A DNA stretch of 64,000 bases from Brachycybe producta. Lineage: Eukaryota; Arthropoda; Diplopoda; Playtdesmida; Andrognathidae. The position numbers were made by a program, and so were the translations under genes. Below, piece after piece: positions 59,371 through 64,000 of this stretch (position 1 is its first letter; the number at the start of each line of letters is the position of its first letter). The notes beneath the pieces are model-generated. The model ran no database searches and was not told the DNA's origin. It saw nothing but the letters and a program-made list of their open reading frames with translations. Location: positions 1 to 64,000 of the forward strand of contig JAUPFP010000169.1 in NCBI GenBank assembly GCA_036925085.1. Direction: 5' to 3'.

Positions 59371-59915
59371 ATATATATATATATTAAGCCAGGTCTGTGT
59401 TTATGTGTGTGGAGTAACCCTGTACAAAAGCCTTGTGGCACATCGGAATTTATTTTTTTCTCAAGGTCAACTATATGTTGCACCCTTCCCATCCAAGAAC
59501 CCCATGATATTAAATTGGAGAGGGGAAAAGGTTGGAAAGTGTAGAGGGAGAGAGAGAGACGTGGATGGAGAAAAAAGTGGGAGGGGGTGACTGAAATTGA
59601 AATGAAAGGAGTAAAAAAAAAAGGAAAAAACGACACGCATGCGCACACCAGAGAAAAAGGAAAACTCATTTTCTCTTTTAAACATAAAAAAGGGGAGGGG
59701 ATAATAGTAGCAAAATTAAACTAGAATTTATCACGGGCAACTGTGCCCAGCAATGGAATTTCTTTTGCTCAGCCCTTTTATGAACGTCATCAATTTCTAA
59801 TTGGGTTTGTTACTTGGTCTGACGTCATAAAAGCCCTGAGGAAAAGAAATTCTAATGCTGGGCACATTTGCTTGTGAATTTGGTTCCCGTCATTTATGAC
59901 GGGTTACCCCACTAG
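59371..59915 (+). mobile_element. Helentron/Helitron-like element, copy 7 (long form)
   Basis: Starts with an AT run and ATTAAGCCAGGTCTGTG directly after the CTAG of copy 6. The inner foldback is at about 59740-59872, and it ends CTAG at 59912-59915. Confidence 0.8.
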
Positions 59916-59919
59916 TTCT

Positions 59920-60540
59920 ATAAATTTTGGAATTGTAAAAGAAAATAATCGAAAATAATTCTTCACCTTTTAACTTCGCTTCCCACATTTAATTAATAAT
60001 TTACAGGTGATCCATTCAACATATCAATATGTAATTAAATATAAAACAATAAGTTACAGAAAAAGAAAAAAAAAACATTAGAAGTCTTTTGCAAACTTGT
60101 AATTTCACAAGAAGAAAATTAAGAAATTATTACAAACGTCCTCTTTTAATAGCACTAGATCGACTCTTGCGCCAAAAGTGAGCAAAGAGTCGTGTCTTTT
60201 TTTCTACTTTAAGCATGTCAGCAGTGCCGGCTTTTGCACGACATAATGTAGAGAAGTCGTTTGAAAATTATTAAAAAAATACTTTTCTCATAGCTGCAAA
60301 AGAACGACTAACTGCTAAAATGGCATTTAGTTGCAGCTGACGATTGGTTACTAATCATCGGAATTGAACACTGAATTCCGATGCATATCACAAATTAATC
60401 ATAAATGGCTGCGTGTGTTAGGTGAAATTCACTCTCGCTTACAATAACTTCCACGACATTTATAGAGAAGTCGAGTAATTGCAGCAAACAAAAAGCTTTA
60501 TCAAAATGTAGTAGACTACGGAAGTATTTTTAGAGCCCTT
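59920..60540. other. Intergenic, no gene seen
   Basis: AT-rich. A CAAAGAGTCGT/GACTCTTGCG word pair near 60160-60200 is a weak inverted repeat. Nothing else recognised. Confidence 0.45.
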
Positions 60541-61065
60541 GATTTTGTGCTTCACTAGAGTACTTCTGCGCTTGATGTAGCACTTCACTCAAGCATTTCT
60601 AAGCTTGATCTTGTGCTTTACCCGAACACTTCTACGCTTGATCTTGCGCTTTAACCGAGCACTTCTGCACATGAACCTTGTGCTTTACCCGAGCACTTCT
60701 GAGCTTGATCTTGTGCTTCACCCGAGCACTTCTGAGCTTGATCTTGTGCTTCACCCGCGCACTTCTACACTTCATCTTGCACTTCACTCACCCACTTCTG
60801 CGCTTGATCTTGCGCTTTAACCGAGCACTTCTGCGCTTGATCTTGCGCTTTAACCGAGCACTTCTGCACATGAACCTTGTGCTTTACCCGAGCACTTCTG
60901 AGCTTGATCTTGTGCTTCACCCGAGCACTTCTACACTTCATCTTGCACTTCACTCGAGCACTTCTGTGCTTGATCTTGCACTACACTCTGAGCATGTCTG
61001 CGCTTTAACCGAGCACTTCTGCGCTTGATCTTGTGCTTTACCCGAGCACTTCTGCACTTGGTCTT
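60541..61065. repeat. 33-bp tandem repeat
   Basis: About 16 copies of a unit beginning GAGCACTTCTGAGCTTGATC and continuing TTGTGCTTCACCC. Because 33 is a multiple of three, an 11-residue repeat frame stays open for 116 codons; no start, family or codon evidence supports a gene. Confidence 0.92.
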
Positions 61066-61623
61066 GCACTTTTTATACGTTTATACTTCAAAACGAATTC
61101 AGTTTTAAAAGAATTTTTATGCTATTTTAAGAGGACCGGATCGAAAATACATTTAGTGTTATCCGTTTCGTTTTAAATGGTTTTCCATTGTATATACTTC
61201 CTGCACGAAAATAACATTTTCGTAAAAGTACAATTCACTTATAATTTTATTAAGAGTCACTCACGGACTCCTTTACAGACACTGTAAGAATTACGATTAC
61301 TATTATGACGATTTTCAGACAATTTTGTAACCCATAAAATGTAATTTCATAAGTTTCAATAAATGTTGTACAAAAATATTTTCTCTGTTGTTTTCTACTC
61401 ACTACATTTTGTTATCAATTAAAAAAAATGTTTTCGTAATGTGCAATATTATTTATGTATAGCGCAATGATAAGGAATGAAAATTTAAGAGAAATTTTTA
61501 CGGTGGCACATCAATAAATTTACTAAATATTAACAAAAAAAATTGAATTTAAACCATTAATTAATAAGCAATTTCAAGAAAACGTTAAAAACTAGAACAA
61601 TGTGAAGTATTTTTTATTATAAT
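61066..61623. other. Intergenic, no gene seen
   Basis: AT-rich unique-looking DNA with an AATAAATG near 61360. No supported frame. Confidence 0.45.
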
Positions 61624-62024
61624 TAGCGGTGGGACGAATCCTAAATTTTCTCGAATCCGAATCCTAAAAGGTTCTCGAATCCTTCATATAAGAATCTTAT
61701 ATTATTCATTAAGAAGATACAAATAAATTAAATAATATTAAATATTAAATTATTAATAATAAAAAAAACCACAAGCGTGGCACTCAGGGTCGCCACAAGG
61801 TGATATTGGTGATCCAGGTGCCACCGAAATTGCAACAATCGCCGGTTTTTTTTTCTTAGTGAACGCTTCTATTGGACGTCAATAGAGTTAAAACTAATTT
61901 TACCAAAGTTTTTAACAGGTTTTTTAGGCTAGGATTCGAGAAGGACAAAAAAAAGCGCGAAGATTCGAGTTTTCAAATCTCGAATATTTTTCAAGATTCG
62001 CGGGATTCGAACGGCCCATCCCTA
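61624..62024. mobile_element. hAT-type MITE, family 1, copy 3
   Basis: Ends TAGCGGTGGGACGAATCC and GGCCCATCCCTA, with an exact 8-bp duplication ATTATAAT at 61616-61623 and 62025-62032. Confidence 0.9.
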
Positions 62025-62042
62025 ATTATAATATATAATTAT

Positions 62043-62732
62043 TAGGGCTCGGATTTTTATGCAACATTAAGCAAATGTTTCTCAATCTGTGGCTCAAGAG
62101 CCAATTGTGATTAATAACATTTAGATCAAAATACAAAACCACTGGTAAAGGTTGAATTTTTTTAGGAGCGACCACGACATGACTTGTTTCAATAGTTCTA
62201 TATTTGAGCCGTTACTTTGACGGGAACGCGACCAGCGATCAGAGTGCGCGACCGGCGTCTCAACTGTGCGACTGCGGCTATCCTGCTCTTAGAGCAGTCT
62301 GGTCGCTGTCGTGGTGGTAAAAGGTTCTAGTGTCGAGGTTATTTATGCCTGTTGTTTTGTTGGCGTGTCTACGTGTCCAAAACACAAAAAAGATCTGAAC
62401 AATAGGCAAGTTGACCCACGACTTATGATACTAGGCATGAGGGGACCTCTGCCAGGAATCACGGTGAGGCGCGCGCATGACTATGGTTGTGACAGACTGC
62501 AGTCGCGGTTGCAAACCAATGATCGCGGTCGCTCTTGAAGAATCCCACCTTCAGAGGCTAAAACTCTAGTTGACAACTGATACTAACCATGCATTTAGCT
62601 TCTAACTAGCCATTTTTTAATTAAACAAAGCATAACTCTAATTGCTCTAATGATGATTTTACTTCAAAATTGGCACTTGGGCTACAAATTGAGAAACACT
62701 TGCTTGAAATTGCATTAAAAATCCGAGCCCTA
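62043..62732. mobile_element. hAT-type MITE, family 2, full copy
   Basis: Ends TAGGGCTCGGATTTTTATG and TTAAAAATCCGAGCCCTA, with an exact 8-bp duplication ATAATTAT at 62035-62042 and 62733-62740. About 400 bp in the middle (near 62150-62550, with GGTCGCTGTCGTGGTGG) is absent from the relative at 46434. No transposase frame. Confidence 0.9.
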
Positions 62733-62740
62733 ATAATTAT

Positions 62741-63482
62741 TATTTATTGCAGTTTGAAAGTTTTAATTTACAAACTTGTAACTTGTAAAAAAAATCGTCA
62801 AATTGTTATAAATTATGATCAATTTGACAAACTACCCAAAAAGGTTTAATTTGCATAATGTTGTCATTAAAAAAACATTGTTTTATTTACTAGTCTAGTT
62901 TTTTTTTCTCTCTCTGTAAAGTTACTTCTAGGAAATAAGTTCGCATTCGCTTTATATAACGAGAATTCCAGTGTGAGATCAAACTATTTTTAAAAGCTAT
63001 AAATTAAAATTACCAATTACCATACTTTTTTAAAAAAAAAAAGAAATTAATTCCAATTAATCCCTTTTTTTTCTTCTCAAAGTAATTTAATTACTTTTCA
63101 AAAAAGATCTTTATTAAATATGAATAGAAACGGCGTCTCATAATTTTCAACGAACAGATGTTTCATGTTTGTCCTGTCAAAACACTGTGGTTCCACAGGT
63201 GCACCGAAATTCGAGTGGAGTGTTTTGTATACAAACAATGTTTGCATTTTACTCTCAATGTTTGGACTTTTTTCTTTTCACCCATTCATAAAATCTTATG
63301 TTATCTCTCGGGTTTAATCGGGTTCGGACCAAATATCAATTTTCTTTCTAATCCGTTGTCATCCAGAATGAAAATACACAAAAAAATTCAGTCGAAGTGG
63401 CGTAGCACGGAATGTTTTTAAACCTTTAGAATACATGAAAGTCATTCCAATCCAATGAGCAGAGCAAGAGAATATGTGAGGC
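62741..63482. other. Intergenic; weak trace of a zinc-finger frame
   Basis: Mostly AT-rich. On the minus strand near 63190-63290 a frame reads RVKCKHCLYTKHSTRISVHL, a C-x2-C ... H pattern like a BED finger of hAT transposases, but it is short and closed on both sides. Confidence 0.3.
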
Positions 63483-63828
63483 CGGCCCTAGACTTAACGT
63501 TTAACTGCACATGTCAACTGCTCAGGTCCAAGTCACCACCCCTCCTCCTAGACGATACAAGAATATCGCTGCAAGTTTAGCTCAGTTGTGAGGAAAACAA
63601 TAACAGCAAAACTGAATCTTCGAAGATTGCACAAACTCCCTCCAAAACACGCTCCGTGGTGTGCAGCTGGACTTGCACAGGTATGAAGCGAATAAATAAA
63701 ACCAGTCACTTGCAAAATTGTCTAAAACAGCACAGTTTTCGCTCACCTACACGATCATGTATACTTACGACGAAAGACCATGTGCAGTTAATATTGCGCA
63801 GTTAAATGTTACGTCTAGAGCTGACCTT
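63483..63828. mobile_element. Foldback MITE with CTAGACTTAACGTTTAACTG arms
   Basis: The left CCCTAGACTTAACGTTTAAC mirrors GTTAAATGTTACGTCTAGAG on the right, imperfectly. About 345 bp, no coding capacity. Confidence 0.6.
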
Positions 63829-63932
63829 AGTGAATTTGTAATTTTGGATGTCTTGCAATGATGGCTGCTTAAAAAAATGTTATTTGAAAAGTTTTTAAAT
63901 TTCTAAAATGTCTATAAAAAAAAAGTCATAGT

Positions 63933-64000
63933 AAGGCCCTGTTTCCATCGGGGCGAAAATTTCAACTGTTAAAAAAATAACAGTGTTTCCTATGGAGGAA
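63933..64000. mobile_element. Left end of an AAGGCCCTGTTTCC element, cut by the window
   Basis: TAAGGCCCTGTTTCCATCGG followed by GGCGAAAATTTCAACTG, as in the elements at 39429 and 55186. It continues past the right edge. Confidence 0.6.

Noticed and set aside
60678-61028. 116-codon frame with an 11-residue repeat
   Set aside because: By-product of a 33-bp tandem repeat.
63158-63421. 87-codon plus-strand frame
   Set aside because: No domain or splice context; the opposite strand holds a weak BED-like trace instead, itself too short to call.

Overview
The window is animal nuclear DNA. It carries intron-rich genes with GT-AG splice sites, AATAAA polyadenylation signals and dense transposon debris. 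The gene families (a DM9-repeat protein, a CD36-family scavenger receptor, histidine acid phosphatases) together with mariner-, hAT- and Helentron-type repeats point to an invertebrate, most likely an arthropod. The species cannot be named from the sequence.

Layout. Positions 1-11290 are one purine-rich satellite that runs off the left edge: G and A runs punctuated by ATG, almost no C on the given strand, with a diverged higher-order period of about 1.3-1.5 kb. It passes into an 8-bp GATGAAAG array and a CACAAAATGG array, and ends near 11930. Four host genes follow. (1) 13018-15240, plus strand: 4 exons, a 156-residue two-repeat DM9 protein. (2) 19080-30754, plus strand: 13 exons, a complete 498-residue CD36/SCARB-type receptor. 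(3) 33765-40189, minus strand: 8 exons, a complete 375-residue secreted histidine acid phosphatase with all catalytic residues. (4) 47581-57405, plus strand: a head-to-head paralogue of (3) with matching exon layout but with most catalytic residues replaced, a C-terminal membrane anchor, and an exon 3 that stops short beside a transposon.

Introns and intergenic DNA are mostly small non-autonomous transposons, many with clear ends and target duplications: seven Helentron/Helitron-like copies (including a head-to-tail tandem pair and a tail-to-tail pair), five whole or partial foldback elements of a Mutator-like family plus related foldbacks, three hAT families with 8-bp duplications, a cecropia-type mariner derivative, a pogo/Tigger-like element with a hAT nested in it, TTAA-flanked elements, TAA-flanked Harbinger-like elements, two LINE fragments and three LTR-like fossil pieces. 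No autonomous transposase, tRNA, rRNA or CRISPR array was seen.

The genes do not form an operon. The most interesting biology is the active/inactive acid phosphatase pair. The most interesting DNA structures are the purine satellite and the Helentron family, which has a shared internal-deletion lineage.
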